This document shows positions 7,592 to 16,096 of a stretch of DNA of 64,000 nt, one piece after another. The stretch lies in contig NZ_BSCT01000043.1 in NCBI RefSeq assembly GCF_030159255.1, positions 1-64,000 on the forward strand. The letters run 5' to 3'. The position numbers and the translations under genes were made by a program. How positions within the stretch are numbered: position 1 is the stretch's first letter; every line of letters begins with the position of its first letter. This DNA comes from Bradyrhizobium sp. SSBR45G (GTDB lineage Bacteria; Pseudomonadota; Alphaproteobacteria; Rhizobiales; Xanthobacteraceae). The notes beneath the pieces are model-generated. The model was not told the DNA's origin and ran no database searches. It worked only from the letters and a program-made list of their open reading frames with translations.

Positions 7592-8635
7592 ATGCGGCAA
7601 CATTTGCATCGGGGTGCTGCATCTACGCAGCGCGGGAAATCTGACGAAACGCTTAATGCCTCATGGGAAGATTTAAGAGCATTTCTCCTTTGTACGCGGC
7701 ACCAGAGCTTCAGAAACGCGGCGGAGGTTCTCGGACTGACCGGCACCACGCTGATGCGCAAGATCGACCGGCTCGAGAACGAGCTGGGGTTCAAGCTTTT
7801 CATCCGTGATCAGTCCGGGCTGTCGCTCAGCGATGAAGGACGCGCTCTGCTGTTCGACGTCGAGCAGATGGAACGACTGAGCTTCAACATCTTCCGACGC
7901 GCCGCACTCTCGACCGACACGCGCGGATCGGTACGCGTCGCCGTGACCGAAGGTCCCGGAAATTTCTGGATTCTGCCGCGACTAATCGATTTCCAGCGGA
8001 CTTATCGCAAGATCACGGTCGATCTGAGCTGCGCGATGCAGCAGGCGGACGTCTCGCGCCTCGAGGCAGACATTTCGATTCAGTTCGAACGGCCAACCAA
8101 TCCGGACGTGATCGTGACCAGGCTCGGGCGCCTGCACATCTACGGCTTCGTGTCGGAAGCCTACCGCGATGCGCACGGCCTGCCGACATCGCTGGCAGAC
8201 CTCAGGAACCACCGGATCATCAAGCAGCATGGCGTGCAGCTCGACGAGACGGGCTATGCACGAATCCTGGGATTGGACTCGCTCGAGGGTATCGTCGGCA
8301 TTTCCACCAATTCGAGCGTGGCGGTCCTCTACGCCGTCGAGCGCAGCGCCGGCATCGGCTTCCTGCCGACATCGGTGGTCGCGCTCGGTGCGCCGCTCGT
8401 TCCGGTCGATCTCGGCGTCCACTATCACATGGATCTGTGGCTGACCTATCACAAGGAGTTCCGCAATTCCGATCGGCACAAGGTCGTGATCGACTGGCTG
8501 AAGCACATCTTCGATGCGAAGATCCACGCCTGCTTCCGCGACGAGTTCATCCATCCGCTGGATCTGGTGCCGCTGATGACCGCAGCGCGGGACGTCGTCG
8601 GCTTCGGCGGCTACGTTGCGCCGATTCCGGTCTGA
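7592..8635 (+). CDS. LysR-family transcriptional regulator
   Basis: A 347-aa regulator. A winged helix-turn-helix (about residues 25-85: WEDLRAFLLCTRHQSFRNAA and LTGTTLMRKIDRLENELGFKLF) precedes a periplasmic-binding-protein-like effector domain (about 110-310). It has extra residues before the HTH and after the effector domain compared with the typical 300 aa. It is divergently transcribed from the GNAT/GNAT/isochorismatase-like operon across a perfect palindrome, so it is the likely regulator of that operon. The effector is unknown. The stop codon lies 5 nt from the convergent barrel gene. Confidence 0.88.
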   Translation: MRQHLHRGAASTQRGKSDETLNASWEDLRAFLLCTRHQSFRNAAEVLGLTGTTLMRKIDRLENELGFKLFIRDQSGLSLSDEGRALLFDVEQMERLSFNIFRRAALSTDTRGSVRVAVTEGPGNFWILPRLIDFQRTYRKITVDLSCAMQQADVSRLEADISIQFERPTNPDVIVTRLGRLHIYGFVSEAYRDAHGLPTSLADLRNHRIIKQHGVQLDETGYARILGLDSLEGIVGISTNSSVAVLYAVERSAGIGFLPTSVVALGAPLVPVDLGVHYHMDLWLTYHKEFRNSDRHKVVIDWLKHIFDAKIHACFRDEFIHPLDLVPLMTAARDVVGFGGYVAPIPV

Positions 8636-8639
8636 TCAG

Positions 8640-9827
8640 CTACCATTTGAGCTCGACGCCGAGCGTGCCCTGATGCGATTGCAGCGCAGAGCGCAGCTTC
8701 GCATCATAGTTCAGATAGAGGCGCGCGGTGCTGCTCAGGGACAGCGACAACGCCGCACCGGCGTCGGCGCCATAGCGTCCCTCGCCAAGGCCCTGCAGCG
8801 TAATGCTCTGCGCGCCGAGACTGACGGTCACGGCACCGAGATTCTGCGTCAGATTGTCGACAAACTTGCCGTAGGCCGAGACGTCGAGGATCCTGCCGTC
8901 GATGACGAAATAACGGCCGATCTCGGCGCCCGCCAGAACGCGGCCACGCTCCAGCGACGTGCCGCTGACCGACAGCGGATCGAGACCGCCGGTCTCCTGG
9001 AACGCCGCAGTGGTGGCACGCGCATACTCGAAGGCGAGCTTCGGAACCACGCGGCTCTCACCGAAGCTCCAGTAATAGTCGAGCTCGCTCAGCACGCCGG
9101 TGAGATGGGCTCCATAGGCCGCGCGCGTGGCTCCCAGGCTGGTGTCACGCCGCGCATTGATGCCGCCGGACCCGTGCACCACGGCCACCGCCCAGGTCCA
9201 GGGTCCGTGATCGATAGAGGCGTTGAAGCCAAGCTGGGTCAGATCCAGCGTGGCGGACTGCAGCGCCAGCGGCACATCGACCTGGGTTCGGCTCTGATCT
9301 ACCGACAGGCCGACGTTTATGCCAGGCGCGAGGCGCATGCCGATACCGGCGACACCGCCCCACGTCGTCCTCTTGTCTCCAACGAAGTCACCTTGCGCGT
9401 TGGAGCGTGCGGTCACGCCGTAGGCTTCACCCCAGCTGCGGAAGCGGGGCTGCTCCGCCGCCTCCGACGCTCCGCCGCCGCCGGGATTGCTGCGCAGCAG
9501 CCGGCTGCCGCCGGAGGTGGCCTCGCTGCCCAGCCGCTGCAGGAACTGCGACCCCAGGTCGAGCACGGATCGGCCGGACGAAAGATTGGAACTGATCGCG
9601 CCCGGAGCCGGGCTGGGCGATGGGCTCGGTGTCGGCGTCGGTGTTGGTGTTGGTGTCGGCGTTGGTGTCGGTGTCGGCGTCGGGCTTGCAGCGATGCTGG
9701 GCTGGCCCGCGGTCTGGGCCGCGCAGGGTGCGAGCGCCGTTCCCGCGAGAGCTGCGACGAGCAGCAGCGCTCCCGGTCGCGCCGGGCACGGCCGTCCGCC
9801 TCGTCTGGTTCGAGATACCCCGCGCAT
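8640..9827 (-). CDS. Autotransporter-type outer-membrane beta-barrel protein with short passenger
   Basis: A 395-aa exported protein. An N-terminal signal peptide (hydrophobic LLLVAALAGTAL, cleavage near CAAQ) is followed by a Thr-Pro/Ser-Pro repeat linker (about residues 48-75), a short Gly/Ser-rich segment and a C-terminal barrel of about 270 residues (WGEAYGVTARSNAQGDFVG onward) with alternating strands. It ends in Leu-Lys-Trp, the terminal aromatic expected for BAM-dependent insertion. The passenger is nearly absent, so it may act as a porin-like or linker-anchored barrel and not display a large effector. It is convergent with the LysR gene and has no operon partner. Confidence 0.8.
   Translation of the reverse strand: MRGVSRTRRGGRPCPARPGALLLVAALAGTALAPCAAQTAGQPSIAASPTPTPTPTPTPTPTPTPTPSPSPSPAPGAISSNLSSGRSVLDLGSQFLQRLGSEATSGGSRLLRSNPGGGGASEAAEQPRFRSWGEAYGVTARSNAQGDFVGDKRTTWGGVAGIGMRLAPGINVGLSVDQSRTQVDVPLALQSATLDLTQLGFNASIDHGPWTWAVAVVHGSGGINARRDTSLGATRAAYGAHLTGVLSELDYYWSFGESRVVPKLAFEYARATTAAFQETGGLDPLSVSGTSLERGRVLAGAEIGRYFVIDGRILDVSAYGKFVDNLTQNLGAVTVSLGAQSITLQGLGEGRYGADAGAALSLSLSSTARLYLNYDAKLRSALQSHQGTLGVELKW
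9628..9681. repeat. Nine hexanucleotide repeats encoding the Thr-Pro linker
   Basis: Nine consecutive units of the form GGYGTY (plus strand) encode alternating Thr-Pro in the autotransporter-type gene on the minus strand. Six-base units preserve frame, so slippage would change linker length and would not switch the gene off. Confidence 0.85.
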
Positions 9828-10188
9828 CGATGCCCGTCCGCCGCCAGCTCACATTTGCCTAAAATGTGGCGACGATTAGCCCTCAGTTCCTGACGCCGGT
9901 CAATCAACATCGCCGTCGCGCGGCCGCGCGGCAGGGCCTTGTGGTTCCAGCGCCACAGCCCTCGCAGCTGCAGCAGCAATGGCGTTGCGACTCCGCGACG
10001 CGTTCTCATCAGTTCGCCAAACTTGCTATCGCAGAAAAATCGTGTTGCAATCTCGTCTACAATCGGATTGGCCGTTCGACTGTGCGTTTCGTGACTACGG
10101 AAATTGAGCAGATCTCGGGAGCCCGCTTGTGGCGTGGCACGCGACGAGCGTGGCCGCGTCTTTTTTTCGTCTAGACGAGGAGACAGCG
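9828..10188. other. Divergent gap between barrel gene and cspA; cspA leader
   Basis: 361 nt with no convincing gene. It contains a candidate cspA promoter at 10023-10051, a run of seven T at 10161-10167, and a 10-bp palindrome (CGTCTAGACG, 10168-10177) just ahead of the cspA ribosome binding site. A leader of about 130 nt would fit cold-shock genes, whose long 5' leaders act as temperature-responsive RNA; that role here is inference. Confidence 0.4.
10023..10051 (+). promoter_or_regulatory. Candidate cspA promoter
   Basis: TTGCTA and TGCAAT are separated by 17 nt and lie 138 nt upstream of the cspA start. The -35 is a 4-of-6 match and the -10 is weak, so this is tentative. Confidence 0.28.
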
Positions 10189-10398
10189 ATGCCGACCTAC
10201 AAAGGCAGCGTGAAATGGTTCAACCCGACCAAGGGATATGGCTTCATCAAACCAACCGGTGGAGACAAGGACGTGTTCGTCCACATCTCGGCCGTCGAGC
10301 GTGCGGGTCTGACCACGCTCAACGAAAACCAGACGATCGAATACGATCTCGTCGAGAGTCGCGGCAAGACGTCAGCCGAGAATCTCAAGCTCTCTTGA
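10189..10398 (+). CDS. cspA: CspA-family cold-shock protein
   Basis: A 69-aa single cold-shock domain that binds single-stranded RNA/DNA. RNP1 (KGYGFI) and RNP2 (VFVHIS) are both intact. The ATG at 10189 is preceded by AGGAG with 6-nt spacing. The frame extends 20 codons upstream but lacks a ribosome binding site and is not part of the family. It is monocistronic, with an intrinsic terminator about 110 nt downstream. Which csp paralogue it is cannot be told from one locus. Confidence 0.95.
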   Translation: MPTYKGSVKWFNPTKGYGFIKPTGGDKDVFVHISAVERAGLTTLNENQTIEYDLVESRGKTSAENLKLS

Positions 10399-10506
10399 GC
10401 AGGCTCCTGGCAAAAGGCGCCACCGCGCGCCGGCCGCTCTCAACCAACGAGGTCCGCGCAACGTTCACTCCGCGCGGATGATCAGACTTCGTCAGCCTTG
10501 ATGCGC

Positions 10507-10532
10507 CCCCGGCCCTTGCCGGGGATTTTTTT
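10507..10532 (+). terminator. Rho-independent terminator after cspA
   Basis: A perfect 7-bp G+C-rich stem (CCCCGGC and complement) with a 4-nt loop is followed by A and seven T on the plus strand. It is oriented to stop cspA transcription before the convergent purN gene. Confidence 0.85.
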
Positions 10533-10546
10533 GTCAGGTTGCGGAG

Positions 10547-11200
10547 CTACGAAACCATCGGCCAGATCAGCACCTGATCGGCCTGCGCCACCGCGGACGT
10601 CCTGCAGAGATCGCCCTCGAGCCGCACCAGATCCTTCGCCAGCAGCCGGAGGGCTTCGGGATAGATGCGATGCTCGACACCGAGGATGCGCTCCGACAGC
10701 GTGTCTGCCGTATCGCCGTCATTGACCACGACGGCGCCCTGCATCACGATCGGGCCGGCATCCGTCTCCGGGATGACGAAGTGCACCGTCGCGCCGGAGA
10801 GCTTCACGCCGGCGCGCAGGGCTTGGCCGTGCGGATCGAGCCCGGGAAACGACGGCAGCAGCGACGGATGGATGTTCAGCATCCGGCCGTACCAGCGCTG
10901 GACGAACTCCGCCGTGAACAGCCGCATGAAGCCGGCGAGGCAGATGATCTCGATGCCGCGCGCATCGAGCGCTGCCTGCAGCTTCGCCTCGAAGCCCGCG
11001 CGGTCCTTGCCGAACGGCTTGCTCTCGATGATTTCGACGGCGATGCCGCTCTCCGCGGCCTTCTGCAGGCCGGCCGCATCGGCACGGTTGGAGATGACGA
11101 CCGCGATCTCCGCCGGAAAATCAGGCGCGCCCGCCGCACGGATCAGCGCGGCCATGTTGGACCCGCGGCCAGAAATCAGGATCGCGACGCGGCGCTTCAT
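10547..11200 (-). CDS. purN: Phosphoribosylglycinamide formyltransferase 1
   Basis: Third step of purine biosynthesis: transfers a formyl group from 10-formyl-THF to GAR. The 217-aa protein shows the N-terminal ISGRGSN phosphate-binding loop, the folate/catalytic segment (LAGFMRLF, then NIHPSLLPSFPG with the catalytic Asn-His pair), and the conserved HFVIPETDAGPI containing the catalytic Asp. The ATG at 11200 is preferred. A GTG at 11218 would add six residues and overlap the purM stop. It is co-transcribed downstream of purM. Confidence 0.96.
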   Translation of the reverse strand: MKRRVAILISGRGSNMAALIRAAGAPDFPAEIAVVISNRADAAGLQKAAESGIAVEIIESKPFGKDRAGFEAKLQAALDARGIEIICLAGFMRLFTAEFVQRWYGRMLNIHPSLLPSFPGLDPHGQALRAGVKLSGATVHFVIPETDAGPIVMQGAVVVNDGDTADTLSERILGVEHRIYPEALRLLAKDLVRLEGDLCRTSAVAQADQVLIWPMVS

Positions 11201-11214
11201 CGTGACAACCCGTC

Positions 11215-12288
11215 TCACAGCGACAGATCGAGCGCGCCGCTATAGATCACGCGCTCCTCGCCCGCGGCCTCGACGACCTCGCCGAGGCGGGCGACGTGCT
11301 CGCCATTCGCCTTGAACACCTCAATAACGGCGTCGACCGCCTCGGCCTTGACGATCACGATCATGCCGATCCCGCAATTGAAGGTGCGGAGCAGCTCGCG
11401 CTCGGCAATGCCGCCCTGCTCCGCCAGCCATTTGAACACCGGCAGCACCGGCAGGTGCGTGAGGTCGATCGAGACGCCGAGATGCTTCGGCAGCACGCGC
11501 GGAATGTTGTCGGTGAAGCCGCCGCCGGTGATGTGCGCCAGTCCCTTCACCGCGCCGGTCTCGCGGATGGCGCGCAGGCACGATTTCACATAGAGCCGTG
11601 TCGGGGTGAGCAGCGCCGCGCCCAGGGTCAGCACTGGCGCGAACGGCGCCGGCGCCTCGAAGCCGAGGCCGGACTGGGCGACGATCTTACGCACCAGCGA
11701 ATAACCATTGGAGTGCACACCGGACGAGGCCAGGCCGAGCACGACATCGCCGGCCGCAATGTCGGGCGATGGCAGCAAGGTGCCGCGCTCGGCCGCGCCG
11801 ACGGCAAAGCCGGCGAGATCGTAGTCGCCATCCTTGTAGAGGCCGGGCATCTCCGCCGTCTCGCCGCCGATCAGCGCGCAGCCGGATTCGCGGCAGCCCT
11901 CGGCGACGCCCGCGACGATCGAGGCGGTCGCCTCCGGATCGAGCTTGCCGCAGGCGAAGTAGTCGAGGAAGAACAGCGGCTCGGCGCCCTGCACCACCAG
12001 ATCGTTGACCGACATCGCCACCAGATCGATGCCGATCCCGCCATGCAGCCCGGTCTCGATCGCGATCTTCACCTTGGTGCCGACGCCGTCGGTGGCCGCC
12101 ACCAGGACCGGATCCTTGAAGCCGGCGGCCTTGAGATCGAACAGGCCGCCGAAGCCGCCGATCTCGGCATCTGCGCCGGGGCGCGCGGTCGCGCGCACCA
12201 TGGGCTTGATCAGATCGACCAGACGGTTGCCGGCATCGATATCGACGCCCGAATCTGCATAAGTGAGCCCGTTCTTGCGCTCGGTCAT
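11215..12288 (-). CDS. purM: Phosphoribosylformylglycinamidine cyclo-ligase (AIR synthetase)
   Basis: Fifth step of purine biosynthesis: ATP-dependent closure of FGAM to AIR. The 357-aa protein has the PurM/PurL fold, with ATDGVGTKVKIA near residue 65, the conserved MSVNDLVVQGAEPLFFLDY, and the glycine-rich GGFTDNIPRVLP. The ATG at 12288 is preferred over an upstream TTG. It leads into purN 14 nt downstream. Its start overlaps the open frame upstream of pgsA on the other strand, so the two genes are closely divergent. Confidence 0.97.
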   Translation of the reverse strand: MTERKNGLTYADSGVDIDAGNRLVDLIKPMVRATARPGADAEIGGFGGLFDLKAAGFKDPVLVAATDGVGTKVKIAIETGLHGGIGIDLVAMSVNDLVVQGAEPLFFLDYFACGKLDPEATASIVAGVAEGCRESGCALIGGETAEMPGLYKDGDYDLAGFAVGAAERGTLLPSPDIAAGDVVLGLASSGVHSNGYSLVRKIVAQSGLGFEAPAPFAPVLTLGAALLTPTRLYVKSCLRAIRETGAVKGLAHITGGGFTDNIPRVLPKHLGVSIDLTHLPVLPVFKWLAEQGGIAERELLRTFNCGIGMIVIVKAEAVDAVIEVFKANGEHVARLGEVVEAAGEERVIYSGALDLSL

Positions 12289-12445
12289 GGTCAAAACCCC
12301 TAATCTGGCCGCTGGTTACGTCGGAATCTGGCGGCGCGCAATGGCTCGCAAGAGGCTCGTCCCCACCCTATCTAGGAGCCGGACCGGTTTGCCACGCTTC
12401 GGAATCGGATTGTATTTTGATCGAGTTGTCGTCGGGACCAGCTGC

Positions 12446-13000
12446 GTGACCATCCCCCACTCTATCCCCAATCTGATTACGCTTGGCCGGATCCTGCTGG
12501 TTCCGATCGTGGTCTGGGCCATCGCGGCCAGCGAGATGGAAATCGCGTTCTTCGTGTTCGTCATCGCCGGCGTGAGCGATGCCGTGGACGGGTTTCTGGC
12601 CAGGCGGTTCAACCTGCGTTCCGAGCTCGGCGCGCTGCTCGACCCGCTGGCCGACAAGGCCCTGCTGGTCTCGATCTTCGTCACGCTCGGCATCTGGGGC
12701 GCCATCCCGCGCTGGATCGTCATCCTCGTGGTCTCTCGCGACATCATGATCGTCGCCGCCGTGATCGTGTCCTGGCTGTTCGACCGCCCGGTCGCAATGA
12801 AGCCATTGATGGTCTCGAAGCTGAACACGGCCGCGCAGGTGGGATTCGCGGGGCTGGTGCTCGCAGCACTTGCGTTCGGCTTCGAGCCCAAGCCCTATGC
12901 CACCGTGCTGATGGTGCTGGTCACGGTCTTTACGCTCACGTCGGTCGGGCTGTATCTCGTCGACTGGGTGCGCCACATGAGCACCCTCGAGGCGCAATGA
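12446..13000 (+). CDS. pgsA: CDP-alcohol phosphatidyltransferase, probable PgsA
   Basis: An inner-membrane enzyme that most likely makes phosphatidylglycerol phosphate from CDP-diacylglycerol and glycerol-3-phosphate. The full family signature D-G-x2-A-R-x8-G-x3-D-x3-D is present (DGFLARRFNLRSELGALLDP and on to the final Asp), and four to five hydrophobic segments follow. The start GTG at 12446 gives 184 aa beginning VTIPHSIPNLITLGRI, the usual N-terminus. The frame is open further upstream but overlaps purM. The stop overlaps the hdaA start (ATGA), indicating translational coupling. Substrate choice among CDP-alcohol enzymes is inferred from length and N-terminus. Confidence 0.9.
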   Translation: MTIPHSIPNLITLGRILLVPIVVWAIAASEMEIAFFVFVIAGVSDAVDGFLARRFNLRSELGALLDPLADKALLVSIFVTLGIWGAIPRWIVILVVSRDIMIVAAVIVSWLFDRPVAMKPLMVSKLNTAAQVGFAGLVLAALAFGFEPKPYATVLMVLVTVFTLTSVGLYLVDWVRHMSTLEAQ

Positions 13001-13737
13001 GCTTAGTGGGCGGGCCCTGCACCGCCTCCGCGGACGACACTGTACGGAGCACGTCGAACTTGGCCGGCCATATTCCCCCTCGTCAACTGGCCCTCGCGCT
13101 GCCGCACGCGGAAAGCCTGACGCGGGACAACTTCCTCGAAGGCCCTGGCAATGCGGCCGGGCTGGCGCTGGTCGACGCCTGGCCGGAATGGCCGGCGAGG
13201 ACGATGTTCCTGGTCGGCCCCGACGGCTCCGGCAAGAGCCATCTTGCCGCGATCTGGGCCGAGCGCTCGGGCGCCCGGTCGCTGTCGGCCCATGCGCTGG
13301 AGGCGAGCGCCGTTCCCGGAGCACTGGCCACCGGCGCGCTGGTGCTCGAAGACCTCACGGCCACCGATCTCGACGAGCGGGCCCTGTTCCACCTGCTCAA
13401 CCTGGCGCGGCAGGACGAGGCCTTCATCCTGATCACCGCACGCGAGGCGCCGGCGGCCCTGCCGATCGTCCTGGCCGACCTCCGGTCGCGGCTGCGCGCC
13501 GTCCCGGCGATCACGCTGTTGCCGCCGGATGACCAGTTGTTCCGCGCGCTGATCGTCAAGCTGGCCGCGGACCGGCAGCTGGCGATCGACGAGACGGTCG
13601 TCAGCTACCTCGCGACCCGCATCGAGCGGTCCTACGCCGCCGCCCGCCACACCATCGCATTGCTGGACGATGAATCCCTGAGGCTCGGGCGGCCGGTGAC
13701 CCGAGCGCTCGCGGCGGAGGTGCTCCGCCCGGTGTGA
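12997..13737 (+). CDS. hdaA: DnaA-related regulatory inactivator HdaA
   Basis: An AAA+ protein homologous to DnaA domain III that, with the DNA polymerase sliding clamp, stimulates DnaA-ATP hydrolysis and limits re-initiation of replication. The 246-aa protein carries an N-terminal clamp-binding-type motif (RQLALALPH, 29-37), Walker A GPDGSGKS (74-81) and Walker B (LVLEDL). It lacks the DnaA DNA-binding domain IV, as expected for Hda. It overlaps the upstream pgsA stop by 4 nt, the order usual in alphaproteobacteria. Confidence 0.9.
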   Translation: MSLVGGPCTASADDTVRSTSNLAGHIPPRQLALALPHAESLTRDNFLEGPGNAAGLALVDAWPEWPARTMFLVGPDGSGKSHLAAIWAERSGARSLSAHALEASAVPGALATGALVLEDLTATDLDERALFHLLNLARQDEAFILITAREAPAALPIVLADLRSRLRAVPAITLLPPDDQLFRALIVKLAADRQLAIDETVVSYLATRIERSYAAARHTIALLDDESLRLGRPVTRALAAEVLRPV

Positions 13738-13873
13738 CCGCCGGCCATCTTGACGCCGGTCCACAGCGGAACCTCAATGGTGTCGGGAACGTCATCCCCT
13801 GGTCATACGGATTGGTCTACGGTCGGCCTGAGCGGCCTCATTTCATGCCGCAAGCGGATTGGACGGATTTCTG

Positions 13874-16069
13874 ATGGATACCGAGCAAGTTACTGAAATC
13901 GTACAGCAAGAGCCGGTTGCTGCGCCATCGATCGAGATTGCCTCCAGCCCCGAGCGTTTCATCAACCGGGAACTGTCCTGGCTGCATTTCAACCGCCGCG
14001 TGTTGGAGGAATCGGTCAATCCGCGCCATCCGGCGCTGGAGCGCGTGCGCTTCCTGTCGATCTCGGCCAACAACCTCGATGAATTCTTCATGGTCCGCGT
14101 TGCCGGCATCCGCGCCCAGGTGCGCGAAGGCATCGCCGAGCGCAGCCCCGACGGTCTGACGCCGATCGAGCAGCTGAAGCTGATCAACGAGACCGTGTCG
14201 CAGCTCGCGATCGACCAGCAGGCGATCTGGCGCGACCTGCGCAAGTTTCTCGCCGAGCTCGGCATCGTGCTGGTCGACGGCCAGGATGTCACCAAGAGCG
14301 AGCGCGCCTGGATCGAGGACCACTTCCTCGCCAACATCTTCCCGCTGCTGACGCCGCTGGCGATCGATCCGGCGCATCCGTTCCCGTTCATTCCGAGCCT
14401 CGGCTTCACGGTCGCGCTGCAGCTGACGCGCACCGCCGACGGCCGGCCGATGAACGCGCTGATCCGCATGCCCGGCAAGATCGACCGCTTCATCCGCTTC
14501 CCCGGCGCCAAGGACGGCGTGATCCGCCTCATCACGCTCGAGCAGGCCACCGGCCTGTTCATCGGGCGCCTGTTCCCCGGCTATACGGTGAAGGGCCAGG
14601 GCGCCTTCCGGATCATCCGCGACAGCGAGATCGAGATCGAGGAAGAGGCCGAGGATCTGGTGCGGCTGTTCGAGACGGCGCTCAAGCGGCGGCGCCGCGG
14701 CTCGGTGATCAGGCTCGAGATCGAGGCCAACATGCCGCAGCAGCTGCGCGCCTTCGTGCAGAACGCGCTGTCGACCACCGACGACGAGGTGTTCATGGTC
14801 GACGGCGTGCTGGCGATGAACGAGCTGTCGCAGCTGACGCGCGTCGACCGGCCCGACCTCGAATTCGCGCCTTACGTGCCGCGCCACCCCGAACGGGTCC
14901 GCGACCATGGCGGCGACATCTTCGCCGCGATCCGGCAGAAGGACCTGATCGTCCACCATCCGTACGAGTCGTTCGACGTCGTCGTGCAGTTCCTGCAGCA
15001 GGCGGCGCGCGACCCCGACGTCGTCGCGATCAAGCAGACGCTGTACCGCACCTCCAACAACTCGCCGATCGTGCGCACGCTGGTGGAAGCCGCCGAAGCC
15101 GGCAAGTCGGTGACGGCGCTGGTCGAGCTCAAGGCGCGCTTCGACGAGGAGGCCAACATCCGCTGGGCACGCGACCTCGAGCGCGCTGGCGTGCAGGTGG
15201 TCTACGGCTTCCTGGAGCTGAAGACGCATGCCAAGCTGTCGATGGTGGTGCGCCGCGAGGGCGGCGGCCTCACGACCTATGTCCACACCGGCACCGGCAA
15301 CTATCATCCGGTGACGGCGCGCATCTACACCGATTTGTCCTACTTCACCTCCGATCCGGTGATCGGCCGCGACGTCACGCGCGTGTTCAACTACATCACC
15401 GGCTATGCCGAGCCGATCGACATCGAGAAGATGGCGGTGTCGCCGCTCACGCTTCGCAAGCGCATGATCGAGCACATCCACGGCGAGACCAGCTTTGCCC
15501 GCCAGGGCAAGCCGGCGGTGATCTGGATGAAGATGAACTCGCTGGTCGACCCTGACATCATCGACGCGCTCTACGAGGCCTCCCAGGCCGGCGTCTCGAT
15601 CGAGCTGATCGTGCGCGGCATCTGCTGCCTGCGCCCGGGGATTCCCGGCCTCTCCGACAACATCCGGGTCAAATCGGTCATCGGCCGCTTCCTCGAGCAT
15701 GGCCGCATCTACTGCTTCGGCATGGGCCAGGGCCTGCCGAGCGCCAAGGCGGCCGTCTACATCTCCTCGGCCGACATGATGCCGCGCAATCTCGACCGCC
15801 GCGTCGAGGTGCTGTGTCCGCTGCAGAATCCGACGGTGCACCAGCAGGTTCTGGAGCAGATCATGGTCGCCAACCTGAAGGATACCGAGCAGAGCTGGCA
15901 ATTGTTGCCGGATGGGTCGTCAACGCGTATGAAGGCGGCGAAGGGCGAGGAGCCGTTCAACCTGCACAATTACTTCATGACGAATCCGAGTCTGTCCGGC
16001 CGTGGAAAGTCGCTCAAGGAATCATCACCGCGCCGGCTCACCCGCCGGAACGAACGCCATCTGTCGTAG
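13874..16069 (+). CDS. ppk: Polyphosphate kinase 1
   Basis: Reversibly polymerises ATP gamma-phosphate into polyphosphate. The 731-aa protein has the PPK1 architecture: N domain opening with FINRELSWLHFNRRVLEE, head domain, then two phospholipase D-like C domains. The autophosphorylated His lies in YVHTGTGNYHP (about residue 472), and a second active-site patch with Arg/Lys residues is in IELIVRGICCLRPGI. The ATG at 13874 is used; an in-frame TTG five codons upstream is less likely. ppx follows 27 nt later, so synthesis and breakdown are co-encoded. Confidence 0.97.
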   Translation: MDTEQVTEIVQQEPVAAPSIEIASSPERFINRELSWLHFNRRVLEESVNPRHPALERVRFLSISANNLDEFFMVRVAGIRAQVREGIAERSPDGLTPIEQLKLINETVSQLAIDQQAIWRDLRKFLAELGIVLVDGQDVTKSERAWIEDHFLANIFPLLTPLAIDPAHPFPFIPSLGFTVALQLTRTADGRPMNALIRMPGKIDRFIRFPGAKDGVIRLITLEQATGLFIGRLFPGYTVKGQGAFRIIRDSEIEIEEEAEDLVRLFETALKRRRRGSVIRLEIEANMPQQLRAFVQNALSTTDDEVFMVDGVLAMNELSQLTRVDRPDLEFAPYVPRHPERVRDHGGDIFAAIRQKDLIVHHPYESFDVVVQFLQQAARDPDVVAIKQTLYRTSNNSPIVRTLVEAAEAGKSVTALVELKARFDEEANIRWARDLERAGVQVVYGFLELKTHAKLSMVVRREGGGLTTYVHTGTGNYHPVTARIYTDLSYFTSDPVIGRDVTRVFNYITGYAEPIDIEKMAVSPLTLRKRMIEHIHGETSFARQGKPAVIWMKMNSLVDPDIIDALYEASQAGVSIELIVRGICCLRPGIPGLSDNIRVKSVIGRFLEHGRIYCFGMGQGLPSAKAAVYISSADMMPRNLDRRVEVLCPLQNPTVHQQVLEQIMVANLKDTEQSWQLLPDGSSTRMKAAKGEEPFNLHNYFMTNPSLSGRGKSLKESSPRRLTRRNERHLS

Positions 16070-16096
16070 CGACCTGCTTCCCAAGGGAATGACGCG

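Noticed and set aside
13838..15901. 687-codon open frame opposite ppk
   Set aside because: His/Asp/Arg-rich antisense shadow of a highly conserved gene; no ribosome binding site or motif.
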